Part shown: positions 20,366 to 32,402 of the stretch, one piece after another
Layout: each line of letters opens with the position of its first letter
How positions within the stretch are numbered: the stretch's first letter is position 1
NCBI GenBank assembly: GCA_934045075.1
Contig: OW203734.1
Coordinates: 15,312,016 to 15,376,015 of the forward strand
Origin: Yponomeuta sedellus
Taxonomy: Eukaryota > Arthropoda > Insecta > Lepidoptera > Yponomeutidae
Direction of reading: 5' to 3'
Length of the DNA stretch: 64,000 bases
Notes under the pieces: generated by a model
What the model was told of the DNA's origin: nothing
The model's database searches: none
Seen by the model: only the letters and a program-made list of their open reading frames with translations
Translations under genes and position numbers: made by a program

Positions 20366-20980
20366 TCTGGACTGTGGTTGCTGATAAAATGGGTACACAA
20401 GATGTGAGAATGATAAGCTTTAATTAGAACAACTTGGTTACAGAGAGCCGCACGATGCAGCCGCGCAAACGGACATTGAAAGAAAAAAAAACCATAATGT
20501 TGCCATCTTCAAAGAAACACCTTAAAAATTACAAACTAGGGAGCACGTCGCTAACATTGCTAGTGATACTTGCTGATATGCATATCAGCGGTACCGAGAT
20601 AGAAAGAGAATTTAGATAGCGCCGTGTTAAAAGCAATATATAACTCTGTATCCCGAGAGAGCTCGACAGGGCAAAAGAAAGATCATTTTTCTTCTCCAAC
20701 TTGTTTTCCTTCATTTCCAACCTCTCAGTTCACTAGTTCTGCGGAAATTCAAAGTAAACTCCCACTTCTCGGGTCCGCACATTATTATTTACCTACTTTG
20801 ACGTTCCTTCTGTGCTGTAGGTGCGTTATAAATAACTCAAGTTATCTAATAACTGCTCTTGTTTGGTTTTAATTTTTTTTAGTCTGCAGGCTTTCGTCTA
20901 TTGTAAAATAATGTAATAATAAAGTATTTACTTGTACAAATCCACCGTAAGAAATATTATAACACTAACACTATGGACTT

Positions 20981-21018
20981 GTTTCGATATTAAATTCAAT
21001 TGAATTTAATATCCAAAC
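20981..21018. repeat. 38-nt palindrome
   Basis: A GATATTAAATTC arm meets GAATTTAATATC around CAATTG, with flanking GTTT and AAAC also pairing. A single base pair is mismatched. No spacer. Confidence 0.85.
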
Positions 21019-21279
21019 ACCCACCTTCCTCCTTCTTCACATCACCTGTTGGTTGGCTAGAATAAAATAATATTTAGTTAAGCCCGCCAATTGTACAATC
21101 TTTCAGGTACAATATAGAATTTAATAATAATAATAATTGAATGAAATATGTGATCTTTTTATTTATTAACATAAAACGATTTTTATTTATTAATGAGGAG
21201 GGAAATTGGTATGAATTGTCTTATGTCTTAAATCAATAGAAGCTGGGTGTCGCATTTACAACATTTTATAACCCTTTGT

Positions 21280-21665
21280 ATGTCTCCACTGCTTGTGTAC
21301 GGGTCTCATCCTGCATCGCAGGAAGATTAGGCCATACTCGACCACGGGGGCCCAGTCCGGGTTGGTGGAGGAGTGTAAGGCAGTGGCGGGCGCCAACGGA
21401 TTAACGTGAAAGGCTATACGGGGGCAAACTCCGGGTTGATGGAGGATTGTAAGGCAGTGGTGGGCCCTACTGTCAGAAGTTATCAAGCCGCCCATAAGGC
21501 TTCTGAAATGGGTTAATGACTGCTATTACACGACAGCTGGCACGAACGGCATAGCGTGTCTTGTGAAGCACGGAAGCGCTCGGAAAAATTGCCCTTAGCG
21601 GTAGTCACGGGACGGTTACTTCGATTGATTCGAGTCACTCGGTTCGACTAGGCCACGAGCGCTTC
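21280..21665 (-). mobile_element. 5S-derived SINE, minus copy with internal duplication
   Basis: The tail and body match the other copies: CCCAGTCCGGGTTGGTGGAG, GTCAGAAGTTATCAAGCCGC, GTCTTGTGAAGCACGGAAGC, and it ends GGCCACGAGCGC. The segment around GGTTGGTGGAGGAGTGTAAG is repeated once (about 21358-21385 and 21430-21460). The 5S promoter part is largely degraded. Confidence 0.65.
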
Positions 21666-21964
21666 GACAAATATTACTTGTATCTTTCCCTGGTATCACT
21701 TATGCAGTAACTTGATGCAAGGCAGATAGGCACTCGGATGTAACATACGTTATATTATGTACTCGTAGTGCGCGAGCCGTTCACGTTTAATTTCCGGTGA
21801 GGGAATATTTCGAAAAACTCGTTTCAAAATTCATCGCAACTGTAGCAGTTTTAGCTGTATGGTTTTGTGACTTTTCAAATTTAGATTTTAGCATTCAGGA
21901 AATCATACTTTATTTCAACGTAGACAATTCACATTCTATTTGTTGAATGTGAAGTCTAGAAATC

Positions 21965-22360
21965 ACATTGGCCTTTGCATCTACGTAATGAGATGATTTA
22001 TACAGCGTTCAGTGGCATCTTCACTCACACTAGATGGGTGAAGGACCACTTGGATGATGTAGTGCCTAGGACATGGTTTTACATGGTGTAGGCTTGCCCA
22101 GCACCTATACCATCCTGACAGCTTAGTCGGTTTAGCCCACAGGAAAGACTAGTCAATACATACGGAGCCAACCAAGCCGCGGGTTTCTTCACGATGTTTT
22201 CCTTCACGGTTAGCGTGTGGTATTGCTACAAATTCGCAAATGTACGTAACTTTAAAATTAAACAAAGTCATTGGCACATGCCCGCACTGGGGATCGAACC
22301 TGGGTCTCTCGCTTGGGAGTCTATTGTTCTACCTACTGAGCTACCACCGCAGTCTAGAAG
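21965..22360 (-). mobile_element. SINE-E, full-length type
   Basis: Minus-strand tRNA-like head (GGGGATCGAACCTGGGTCTC, CTACTGAGCTACCACCGC on the plus strand, about 22285-22355). The body is AAACAAAGTCATTGGCACAT, GTGGTATTGCTACAAATTCG, ACGATGTTTTCCTTCACGG, and the tail CCCACAGGAAAGAC, CATCCTGACAGCTTAGTCGG, CACTAGATGGGTGAAGG, GAGATGATTTATACAGCG. The middle section is shared with SINE-B; the head and tail are not. Confidence 0.82.
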
Positions 22361-23420
22361 AAGGGTGAAGTAAAAGAAGCAATATAAAAGCAGCGAGGAA
22401 ACCCAACTCCTTTAAGTATGTTTTGCTGCTTCTAACTGGTAGAATTATTGAACTAAAACTTTCTTAAGCACGGTAGAATTCTAGTGAAAGCGTGTCTTTG
22501 CTGTTTACATAGGTGGATAGAGCAGTTGAGTCCTTTGTATTGTTGAATTGTATTATTCACAAGCGAAATTAGCACAAGCACAAGCGAAATTCCGAAGCTC
22601 CTTCACTTCACTCGGCTTCACTGACTGGAATACTATTGTTAATGGACAATCACAGGTCAAACGCAGACCATTAGCGCTTAAACAACCTCTGAATAGACTG
22701 CATTGAGGACGAAGAAGGGCCTATTACAGAGGCGATGATGCGACACTGTTTAAGTCCGTTAGGACAGTTTACATTTTCGCCACCTAATTGATTCGTGATA
22801 GGAAAATGAAACAAGGTAATTTAAGTAGTGATGTTTTGTAAAATTTAAATTAAGAATAACATTTATTTAACGCTACAGGAGGCGTTGTAAAAACAGAGAT
22901 GAAAGCATATTTAAAATAAAAATATAACACTATGAAAAAACGAAAATGAAAACAAAACTAATTATTGCAGATTCCCTCTGTGGCAATAAAAAGCTCAGCA
23001 AATTGTTGGTAGGTACTCAGGTAACAAAAACATTGGTTTTCAGCAGGAGCCTATATTCGACAGGTCCCAATAAAATACGGTCTATACAGAGGAAATAGAA
23101 AATAAACAATATATAGTATTAAAACAAGTGAACAAAACGCTTTGTTGTCTGTAGGCGCTGTATCTATATATAGGGGTAAAAGAAAAAACACAACAAATAA
23201 GCTCTTGACTATGATTTTTTTATGTAGCCTCTAAACGTCGGTTGAAAAGTATGTTTTCTATCTAAATATATCAATACAGTTTTTCAATATTTATTAAATA
23301 GATTTGTCTTCTACTGATGTCAAAATATGGCTTCTTAGAAAAATGCACCACTTTCGCCGCCGTCGGATCTCCTTGCTTATGCGAACGTGTGCGTGAACAA
23401 CGTCGCACTGCAGTGCACAG
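22361..23420. other. No recognised feature
   Basis: AT-rich non-coding sequence. I see no frame with a motif and no repeat end that I can name. Confidence 0.3.
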
Positions 23421-23530
23421 GCTTTCCCGCAGAGAAAGAGAGAGAGAGAGAGAGCATAAGCCTCTCTCTCTCTCTTAATTACCACGCGTACCCACCGTGG
23501 ATTGGCAATTTCATGCGCTCGGGTTTGGAT
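23421..23530. repeat. AG/CT microsatellite and SINE-B scrap
   Basis: A run of AG (about 23434-23454) and a run of CT (about 23462-23476) face each other around CATAAGC and can pair. The CT side runs into TACCACGCGTACCCACCGTG and GATTGGCAATTTC, a reverse SINE-B fragment whose CTCTGAGAGA region probably seeded the repeat. Confidence 0.65.
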
Positions 23531-24845
23531 TAGGATTGGGATATCTGTATCTCAAGCAATTGGTACAATAAGCGTGGTTCTAAGAGCAATCACCCACGAC
23601 GACTTTTGTACGCGCTACACGCATTTTTGTTATTTTCATGTGTTATTTTTGAGAAGCGATAGACGGAGTAACTTAGCATTATGTTTTGCTTCCATTTTTA
23701 CGGAAGAAGCGCAGTGCCCGTGCGGGTATATGGCGCGTTTATCGCAAATAGCTCGATCTAAGTCCTTTGTGACGCGTTTCAACCGCGAATAAACAAAACG
23801 TATCAACGTGGCGCATAGTCCAATTTCAGCCTTTGATATCAAAAGAAGCAGTTACGATATACTGCATGCCTTGATTATGTAACTTTTAACCTATACACCT
23901 GTGTGCGAAAGCGGAATGTTTACTTAGCTCTGTCGCGTAGGTATGGCATAATATATCTAATATAGTTGAAACCGCATTTCAGTGGACATATGAGATTGAC
24001 GATTGATTGACAGTAATATTGAGACACATGACAAAAAAGTCAAACGTTATATAGGACGAAGTCCAATGGATATTTCGCGTTTGCACATCTAAACGTTGCA
24101 GATATATACGTTAAGAGTTACATGATCAAGGTGAAAATCCATCAACATTATGATTGCTTCAAGATTACTTCCAACATACACGAGGGTTATGTTACAAGTC
24201 CATACATAGACTCTTGCACTTTCTCTTGAGCAAACCTTTTGTATTACTTCGAGTCTTACACGTAAATGCTTGTCGCAGTCTATGTAATAATTGTACCACG
24301 GCACGTAATTAACTATGTATTATTAGCAAGTTATGTCATTATGCATGAATGTTAGCTGAGGTAACACAGGGCGTGCGTCAAGAATGGATGATCTCAAAAC
24401 ACTTCAGCAGTATGGATAATTTAACGCTTTCAAATCAGCAAAAGTAAAACAACATTTTTTTTCAATTTCTCATACGAATTAACTGCATTAAGTTTCAAAT
24501 AGAAGTTTCGAGTTGTAATAAAAATAAATTTTGGGGTGTTAATTTAGCGATTTTGAAGAAACTGTTTCAGGTTATTCTATCTTTACGATACGTGTAGTAA
24601 GTGATATCATGTAGACAGAATATTGATTTGTAAAGTGACGGTTGTCTCACAGTGATCGTAATTCCTTAAATACTCATAATTGCTTAAACATGTTTACTAT
24701 AGGATTGGCTGTAAAATCTCTAATAAAAACAGCTGATCCATACATTTTATGCAGTGTATGAACAGGTGTTTTTTTTCGCGATTCCGATTTAAATTTTTAA
24801 TGTCAATGTAAAGGTTGTTCGTGTTGATGAGTAGCAGGAACCCTG
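23531..24845. other. No recognised gene or element
   Basis: The plus frame 23502-23792 (96 codons) and the minus frame 23636-23842 lack recognisable motifs and overlap each other. The rest is AT-rich. Confidence 0.3.
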
Positions 24846-25208
24846 AGTCAGGCGTTATTTTATAAATGAACACCCTGCCCTGAAGCTCTACAGTGCAGCT
24901 TGCAAGACTTTATTGAGGTTTCACCCAGCGCCATTAGTCGGGCGTCATTTTACAAATCAACACCTTGCCCTGAAGATCCACAGTGCAGCTTGCAAGACTT
25001 TATTGAGGTTTCACCCAGCGCCATTAGTAGATCGTCATTTTATAGATCAACACCCTGCCCTGAAGCTCCACAGTGCAGCTTGCAAGATTTTGTAGAGGTT
25101 TCACCCAGCGCAATTAGACGGGCGTCATTATACAGATCAACACCCTGCCCTGAAGCTCCACAGTGCAGCTTGCGGGATCTCATGGAGGCATCACCCAGCG
25201 TTTATTAA
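24846..25208 (+). repeat. 90-bp in-frame tandem repeat coding a 30-residue unit (about 4 units)
   Basis: The 90-bp unit holds GAGGTTTCACCCAGCGC, ATTAG, CGTCATTTTA, CAACACCCTGCCCTGAAGC and CACAGTGCAGCTTGCAAGA. Frame 24900-25208 is open and reads repeats with EVSPSAISR, SFYRSTPCPEAPQCSLQD; it closes at TAA soon after the last unit. In the first, partial unit a TGA stands where later units have TCA. There is no ATG inside, so if it is coding it would be an exon piece or a decayed gene. A second frame is also open over the first two units, which lowers the weight of openness alone. Confidence 0.82.
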
Positions 25209-25544
25209 AGAAGCTACAGCTGCTTGAATGTTATGGCAAGAAAAGTAAACTACCGTTGACATACAAAACCGATGTACGTATTCCCTAATATTCCCTAAGT
25301 AAATATTATTGTTACTAGTTTCCTATTCTATGCAAGAAGTTTAAATAGATGTTTCAGTCGAATAATCTTAATAGAAATCGATAAGTCTTTTATAATGTTA
25401 ACATAAACATATAAACCGTAGTACATAAAGAAGAAAATGAAGTTAAAAAAATTGCAGTGACGCGGTCGAAGACCTAGCTGTCTGATGGGGAGTCGACGCT
25501 TTCGACTCAAAAGAAATAGATAATCACCTGTATTTTACTGTAGT

Positions 25545-25620
25545 CGATCTTTTGTCTCTCTTTCTGAGAGAATGTCTGTGCCTTGCTTAGAAGGCAGTGT
25601 CTGCACAGTGTCTTCGATTA
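25545..25620 (+). mobile_element. SINE-B tail scrap
   Basis: GTCTCTCTTTCTGAGAGAAT followed by GTCTGTGCC and GCAGTG, the pre-terminal part of SINE-B. Confidence 0.45.
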
Positions 25621-26780
25621 CAAGTATCAAGTTTCAGGGAACTTTCAGGTGAAACGAATCAATTAGATTTTCTCGGTAAAAGTCGAGAGATAACAAGAGC
25701 GTGCCAGCAGTGCTATCGACGAGAATACTGAGAAGAAAAATAAAATTAACTAGTTTCAATGAAAATAAATGCAAACTCTCGCGAATAGCTCACTCACTGA
25801 AGTTGATTACGTCTTCTTATAACAAGGACGTACAGACGGACGCGCTTGGCAATATTCGCAGCATTTGTCAAGCTGTGACTTATGTACTACTAGACGTGAC
25901 TGAGGAAACTACGCAGTAAGCCAGTAATTTAATCACTCTTTGACGGGTATCTTGGAGTTTCTATACTTCTATTTGGTTGGTAGTAGCTAAACTACTTGTA
26001 AATTATACAAAAAAAGTCAATATACCCTGACTTAATAGGCAACTTTTCTATTGATTTTCCACGAAGACAATACCACACGTATTTGTTAATAATTTTCTGT
26101 GAGATATTAAAAATTACACATAATTTGTTTAGTCATCAAATTTCTTTCATTCTTGTTTTGTTCTAAAATAAATAAAGTAAAATAAAATTAGCAATTAAAA
26201 ACGCGATTGTCTTAGCAATGAGCAAAGGAGGACTTATTTCTGCAGAATTTTCTTCCAGCCAGTCGGTTAGTTAACAGCCATCTGTCCTCTGGTGAATTAA
26301 GTCAAGTGAGAAAAACCGGCCAAGTGCAAGTTGGACTCGCGCACAGATAGTTCCGTAGACATTTCATAATATGTACTTACATATTATAAATAGTTTAGGA
26401 AAAAATACCATTTTTTATGATTCCATTACAATTTCACCCGTTCCCGTTTATTTGGATCAACGGGAAGTACTTTATGAATTTGATTAATATTTTTTAATAT
26501 TGAAAACCGATTCTCTTGTGTAATTTTTACGAAAAACTCAAACAGGAGACGCGCCTTAAAACGAATGTTTTTTGACGGAAGGTCGCGATTCACGGTGCTA
26601 CACATTCGGGACAGTTAGGAGCGGCATTGTAAGAGCGCTGCGAATTTTATGTTTCTGCAGGCAACCAACGGGGCGCGGCGTCGTTAACAGAAAAGTAGGC
26701 TACGTTTAAGCTGTGAATTATTCACCGGCGCGTATAATCCCAAAATGGGGACATAGAGAGATCAAGAACAGTGAGTACAC
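25621..26780. other. No recognised feature
   Basis: Contains the motif-less 72-codon frame 25701-25919 and AT-rich sequence. I see nothing that I can support as a gene. Confidence 0.3.
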
Positions 26781-26789
26781 GTTTTGTCA

Positions 26790-28820
26790 CGTCATAGGTA
26801 GATATATCAAAATACTCAAACATACTAAAACGTGTAATACGACTCACTCAACAGACTCAAAACAATTATAAGATGAAAAACTCTGAGAATAAGTCGAAGA
26901 CATCTTGGCAAATTATTAACAAGGCAAAATTAAACATAACTAAAGAGCCCATAAGAAAAATTTGTGTAAACCAGAAAACAATAACCAACCCCAGTGAAAT
27001 ATCGAATGCATTCAACAATTTCTTTATTGACAAAGTGCAACCACTTCAAAATTAATTCAGTACTAGACACTTGGGTTCTAAAAGTGAATCTATGTTTATG
27101 ACCCCCAGTATACCGGATGACATTATACTTATAATTAGGTCCCTTAAAAACAAGATGAGTGTTGGTTATGACGGGATATGCACCAAAGTGATTAAATTTG
27201 TCGCAAAACATATATCTAATCATTTAAGCTACATCATAAATCTATGTGTTAGAGAGGGCATATTTCCTGATGGCTTAAAAACATCTATTATAAAACCGCA
27301 ATTTAAAAAAAACGATAGGGAAGATATGAACTTCTACAGACCTATAGCACTAATTCCTATCTTTTCTAAAGTATTTGAGAAGTTTATATATAATAGACTC
27401 TACGAGTATTTTGAAAAATACGAACTACTTATACCGGAACAAAAGGGATTTCGCAAGCACATGACAATTCATATGGCAATCTATGACTTTTTAAAAATAA
27501 TTATTCCAAACGTAGATAATAAGAGAATGACATCAGCAATTTTTGTGGACTTAACACAAGGATAAATAAATTGACAAAAACGGAAGTAACGTATCGATCT
27601 AGTGATCGCAGAATTGTGTACGGAGTAGCGTGTTAGGACCGCTACTTTTTATTATTTATATAAATGACCTGCCTTAATGTATAAACTACCCCATGAGCCT
27701 TTTTGTCGACAATAGTGCTGTAGTTATTGAAGATAGAGATACAGAGTTGTATGTAAATGACATCAATACGGCTTTAGATAACGTAATTACTTGGCTTCTA
27801 CATAATAACCTGAAAATTAACTTGAGTAAAACAATTATTATACAGTTTAGTCAAAGAAATAAGATATTAGAAAATCTAACAGTTCAATATGAAGGCAAAT
27901 GCATCAAACATTCTCAGACAACAAAGTTCCTAGGGCTAATAATCGATAGTAAACTTACATGGAAGCTACAAATTGAAGATTTAGCAAAACGAGTGAGTAG
28001 CTCCGCATATGCTCTTTACAAACTCTCTCATAGTGTCAACCCAGAAACCGTACTACTAGCCTATCATGGTTTAGTAGAATCCGCGCTTAGGTATGGAATA
28101 ATCTTCTGGGGAAATTCGACGGACAAGCACGTCATATTTAAAGCCCAGAAACGGTGCCTAAGATCAATGTGTGGTCTAAGCACAACAGATAGCTGCAAGC
28201 CTTTCTTTAAAAAACTCCGAGTACTAACTTTACCATCGTTATATATATATGAGATAGCAATTTTTGTTAAAACAAACCAGGGTCGATTTGAACGTGCATG
28301 CGATGTAAAAATTTGGCTCACACGGCACTTATGAGCAAAAGTGTATTTTGTATGGCGCCAAAAATATTTAATAAAATTTCATTGTCAATCAAACATCTAA
28401 AATTAAGTATATTTAAGAAAAAGCCCAAGAATCTACTAATAGACAAATGTTATTATACAATCAATGAATTTCTTGCTGACAAATTGTAAATTTAATATAA
28501 CCATAATTATCATTTTGACATTTAATGTATTCTGTATTCACATTACCCTTATAATTACTGTAACATAATTTGACATTAATGTATTATTTATTATTTGAGA
28601 CGCACATTGCAATAAGATTGAGCTTAATTTTTTTTTTACGACCTACTTAAGATGTACCTGCATAAGATATAGACTACTTAATGTTATTATTTGAATTAAG
28701 ATAAGCTCAACATTTGTATGCCGAAATGGCAAAACACGAAGATCTTTATTATATTGTACCATCTGCATGTTTGTAATACTCGTGTTTATACAAATAAATC
28801 GAATTGAATTGAATAGGAAA
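26790..28820 (+). pseudogene. Decayed Jockey/CR1-type LINE, ORF2 reverse transcriptase
   Basis: A non-LTR retrotransposon ORF2 in four pieces. Upstream linker with NSENKSKTSWQIIN (26873-27055) ends at an in-frame TAA. RT blocks follow at 27071-27565: SVGYDGI, REGIFPDGLK, FYRPIALIPIFSKVFEKFI, RLYEYFEKY, EQKGFRK and FVDLTQ. There the frame stops, and the rest of the first catalytic block is gone by an internal deletion. GPLLFIIYINDLP-like traces precede the third piece (27693-28334), whose catalytic FADD reads FVDN. It continues with NNLKINLSKT and TKFLGLIIDSKLTW. A frameshift near 28310 leads to the C-terminus (28298-28489). The 3' UTR ends AATAAATCGAATTGAATTG. Both catalytic aspartate sites are damaged. 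Confidence 0.88.
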
Positions 28821-28829
28821 AGGGGTGCT

Positions 28830-30170
28830 GTCATGAGTCATATTTTTGGTTATACTTCTTCGGCAAGTAGTATATAGCTGACGTAAGTCACGTGAGTACA
28901 GTACTATACATCATAAAAGTCCCTTCGGGAATCTTCGTTCGCGCAGACTAGGAAGAAGTGTAACGAAAGTACTCGAAGCTATAAGTACATTCAACATGAT
29001 CTTTAACCGATACGGTTAAGGTGCAGAATTGATTGCCGCAGTAGCGCTACCTATTTCGCTCACGCTAATATTGCCAAATTAATAGTCACCTACATCGATG
29101 ACGTTGAATCAACTAATAGCAACAAAGGCGCGCGGCCTGCCATAAAATGAAACTATCTGATTGGTCGATCAACTTACCGCACATCCAAAATTTGGTCATC
29201 TGCGCAGGTACATCCGCGAGACTTATTTCTTGTGTAGCATTGTACACTATTTGCTTCACGCAACTGCCGTGGCAGGATAGGTGCAGTAGGGCAGAGGAAC
29301 GTCATAGGAAGAGGGGTCTCGTGAGTCATCAGTTTCATTTTCGGCAAGTAGTATAGAGAGGCGAAAATCAAGATGAGAGAGCACTGACGCCTAAGGATAT
29401 TTTCCCCGACATCGATTTAAAACCAAAAATATCTAACTCGTGCAAACCATCCTCACCCCCAAAAAAAACTTGAACACGAATCTTGTGCCATGCATGACAC
29501 AAGAGTCACGAGCCGATTAGCACTTGACACACCGTTGTCTCAATATCCAGGGTTGCCAGTAGTTGTAAAACCGGCACTAACGGACACGATCCGGCACAGA
29601 AATAGAATATTTACTTGAAATGCATGATTCAGGACAGGAAATACATCAGCTGTTTCATTTGCCTGATCCAGCGCAGTGGATGTATACCAGTGGTTTCACA
29701 TGATTCTAAACCTGGAACCTTGAAAACCATTTCTATAATTTGTTTGTATATTTCGATTCTAATAGCTAAATCACTTGTTAACTGTGAAGGAATTAAAGTG
29801 TCTGAGGTCCGTTTATTAAGTCCGTTTGGGCTCTGAGAGATACAGAGAGTAATCGCTCCTTATCCCTGAGAGAATGTCGTACCTCACAGATAGGCCGATC
29901 AGTAAAGGCTCAGAACTGGCGGTAGGATGCAAAAGTAGGTGATGTAATGTTTAATGAGAAAAAGTCCCTAATGTTTAGGCTAAAAGCTGTCCTGAGATCA
30001 CAGTTTTACCCAAGAGATAAAACAATCCAAGCTACTGCACCACTTTTCCATCGTCGATTCATTAAAATGACCGGACTGAGAGAAGGACTGATTGATTTGA
30101 ATAGATTTTTGAAAAAAATAGGTTTTACTTAAATCATTACTTGATTATAAGTAATTAATACAGTAAGTAG
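28830..30170. other. Anonymous region with a short direct repeat
   Basis: Around 28812-28870 and 29305-29360 related phrases recur (GTCATGAGTCAT.., CTTCGGCAAGTAGTATA and GTGAGTCATCAG.., TTTCGGCAAGTAGTATA). Short motif-less frames occur (29147-29356, 29615-29836, 29947-30132). I support no gene. Confidence 0.35.
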
Positions 30171-30176
30171 TATTGT

Positions 30177-30313
30177 AAAGAGGTTCGATGTTTCACTGAT
30201 GCCGGTACTTGCCCATTAGCTCAGTTGGGAGAGCGCTGGCAAGGTTAGCCAGAGGTCGCGGGTTCGAGTCCCGGCATGGGTGGGATTTTTAGCCTCTAAA
30301 TAGGTTTTTAAAA
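30177..30313 (+). mobile_element. SINE-A simple copy
   Basis: AAGAGGTTCGATGTTTCACT, CCCATTAGCTCAGTTGGGAG, GGGTTCGAGTCCCGGCATGG and TTAGCCTCTAAATAGGTTTT. It ends at the internal AGGTTTTTAAA site. The loop is changed to AAGGTTA. I did not find a clear target duplication. Confidence 0.8.
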
Positions 30314-30334
30314 ATGCTTACTTTTTTTTTATGT

Positions 30335-30420
30335 AGCCTCGATTGTGTCCCACTGCTGGGCAAAGGCCTCCCCTTTTGTCTTCCATTCCTCCCTGTTCAT
30401 GGCCACTTATTTGAACAATT
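30335..30420 (-). mobile_element. LINE 3' coding scrap
   Basis: GTGTCCCACTGCTGGGCAAA and GGCCTCCCCTTTTGTCTTCC on the plus strand, the reverse of a LINE C-terminus of the QQWT type seen near 31.8 kb. Confidence 0.45.
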
Positions 30421-31305
30421 TGTAATTTGGACTGCAAAGGCAGATTTCAGTATAAATGCGGTCGACAGGCCTAGTTGATAATATTGAGTGGAGTTCCGAC
30501 TCATTCTTCTTTTGCTGCACAATGTACCGTGCACATTTGCCACGAATGTGCAATAACCGAGTGCAGATAAATTCAGTCAGTTCTTGCTTTAGGCGCTTCG
30601 TGGGACTTTTCACATACTTTTGTATAATGACAGTACAATGACTCTGTTTAAAAGCTACATGCCATATGGTTGCTTATCACCGTGAATGACGTTTGAAGGG
30701 GGCGCCACTTATTAGCAAATCTGTGAAACTACTACTGTACTGTTCACAAGGTGCTGGCGTTAGTTTCGCTGTGTCGGCCACATTTTTTTAAATGGTTGAC
30801 GCACTGTAAATTCATTTATGAAATGATTGCCATACTAACATTTTTCGCTAAGCGTTTTGCAAAAAAATTCGTTTCACTTAAAAAGTACGTATGTGTAAAT
30901 GTCCGATTGCGCCAATATCCGATATTAAGCCGAATCGGGCCCATTCCGCGATTTCCGCGTCGACTTTGCGCCGCAAAATAAATTATCGGACCGTCTCTGT
31001 TTATTCGATTGTACAGCCAACTGTGAAACTGGATGCTTACGTCTGATTATGATGCGTTTAAAAAGCCACCCTAACATATTGGTTACACGCCTCGCTCCAG
31101 ATAGAACCCAGGGTTACTCCTGGCAGCGCATAATTAATATACTGAATAGTTAAATAAAGAGGATGGAGGTCGATGGATGTTGTTGTTACTATCTAAATTA
31201 AAGTAACGACAGTACACAGGTAAAGTACTTATTATAGACAATCAATTACAGATTGTAATGGAGCAGATAAGAAAAAAGTGTTCCATTACTCGCAGCATAT
31301 CAATA
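30421..31305. other. No recognised feature
   Basis: Overlapping motif-less frames on both strands (30407-30641, 30751-30981). No repeat end is recognised. Confidence 0.3.
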
Positions 31306-31309
31306 ATAC

Positions 31310-31565
31310 TTACGGAGCTGACCAAGTCGCGGGTATCCTCACAATGCTTTCCTTAACTGGTGTGTGGTATTGATGCTATAAATTCGCAGATATACGTTAC
31401 TTTAGCCGACTAAGCAGTCAGGATAGTATAAGTGCTGTGCAAGCCAACTCCATCCAAAAACAATGTATCAGACGCTGCAGCGTCCAAATGGTCACTTTAA
31501 AATCAAGTGTGAGATGAAAATCAAGAAGATGTCACTGGTGGACGCTGTATAAATCATGTCATTAC
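31310..31565. mobile_element. Rearranged SINE-E: minus body joined to plus tail
   Basis: The first half (about 31315-31400) is reverse-sense body: CGGAGCTGACCAAGTCGCGG and GTGTGTGGTATTGATGC. The second half (about 31403-31565) is forward-sense tail: AGCCGACTAAGCAGTCAGGA, GTGCTGTGCAAGCCAACTCC and GGACGCTGTATAAATCATGT. The two halves are in opposite orientations, so this is an inverted junction within one family. Confidence 0.65.
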
Positions 31566-31825
31566 GTAGATACATAGGCAATAGTTTTATCCTGTACCGT
31601 GATTGGGCTGGCCATATTTTGCGAAGAACCGACAACCGTTGGAGTAAACGTGTCCTTGAGTGGAGACCGCGACTCGGCATACGTAGTGCAGGACGCCCTC
31701 CGACTAGGTGGGATGACGATCTGCGAAAAACTGCAGGCAGATGCTGGATGCGGCAAGCCGAAGACAGGGCGCTATGGCGCTCATTACGGGAGTGCTATGT
31801 CCAGCAGTGGACAAGTATAGCCTGA
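31566..31825 (+). pseudogene. RTE-like LINE C-terminus
   Basis: A 3'-terminal coding fragment of an RTE-type non-LTR retrotransposon. Frame 31556-31825 reads WAGHILRRTDNRWSKRVLEW, GRPPTRWDDDLRK, WMRQAEDRALWRSL and YVQQWTS, the usual end of that polyprotein. The RT and endonuclease domains are absent through 5' truncation. Confidence 0.8.
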
Positions 31826-32087
31826 CGACGTACCGTGATTGTCGTGCATTACCAAGTCGAAGTGTCTATGTGTTGGTCACATTTGCCGGAGAACCGACAG
31901 CCGTGAAGAAGTTTAGTGGAAACCACAAAACTAAACGCAGCGTAAAAATCCTACCGGTTCGCTGGCCCGACGATCAGAGGCAGACTTCTGTTGATTGCTG
32001 GATGAGGATGGCCGAGGACAGAAAGAAGTGGCGTGCCTTGTGGGAGGCCTATGACCAGTAGTGGGAGAATAAGCGCTGCTTGTATTC

Positions 32088-32090
<3 letters not shown>
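31826..32090 (+). pseudogene. Second, degraded RTE-like C-terminus
   Basis: A tandem, older copy of the same kind of end. GHICRRT-like, RWPDDQRQ and WMRMAEDRKKWRALWEAY can be read, but with frame breaks (frame 31741-32061 gives the last part). It ends directly at the TGAT microsatellite. Confidence 0.7.
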
Positions 32091-32402
<312 letters not shown>

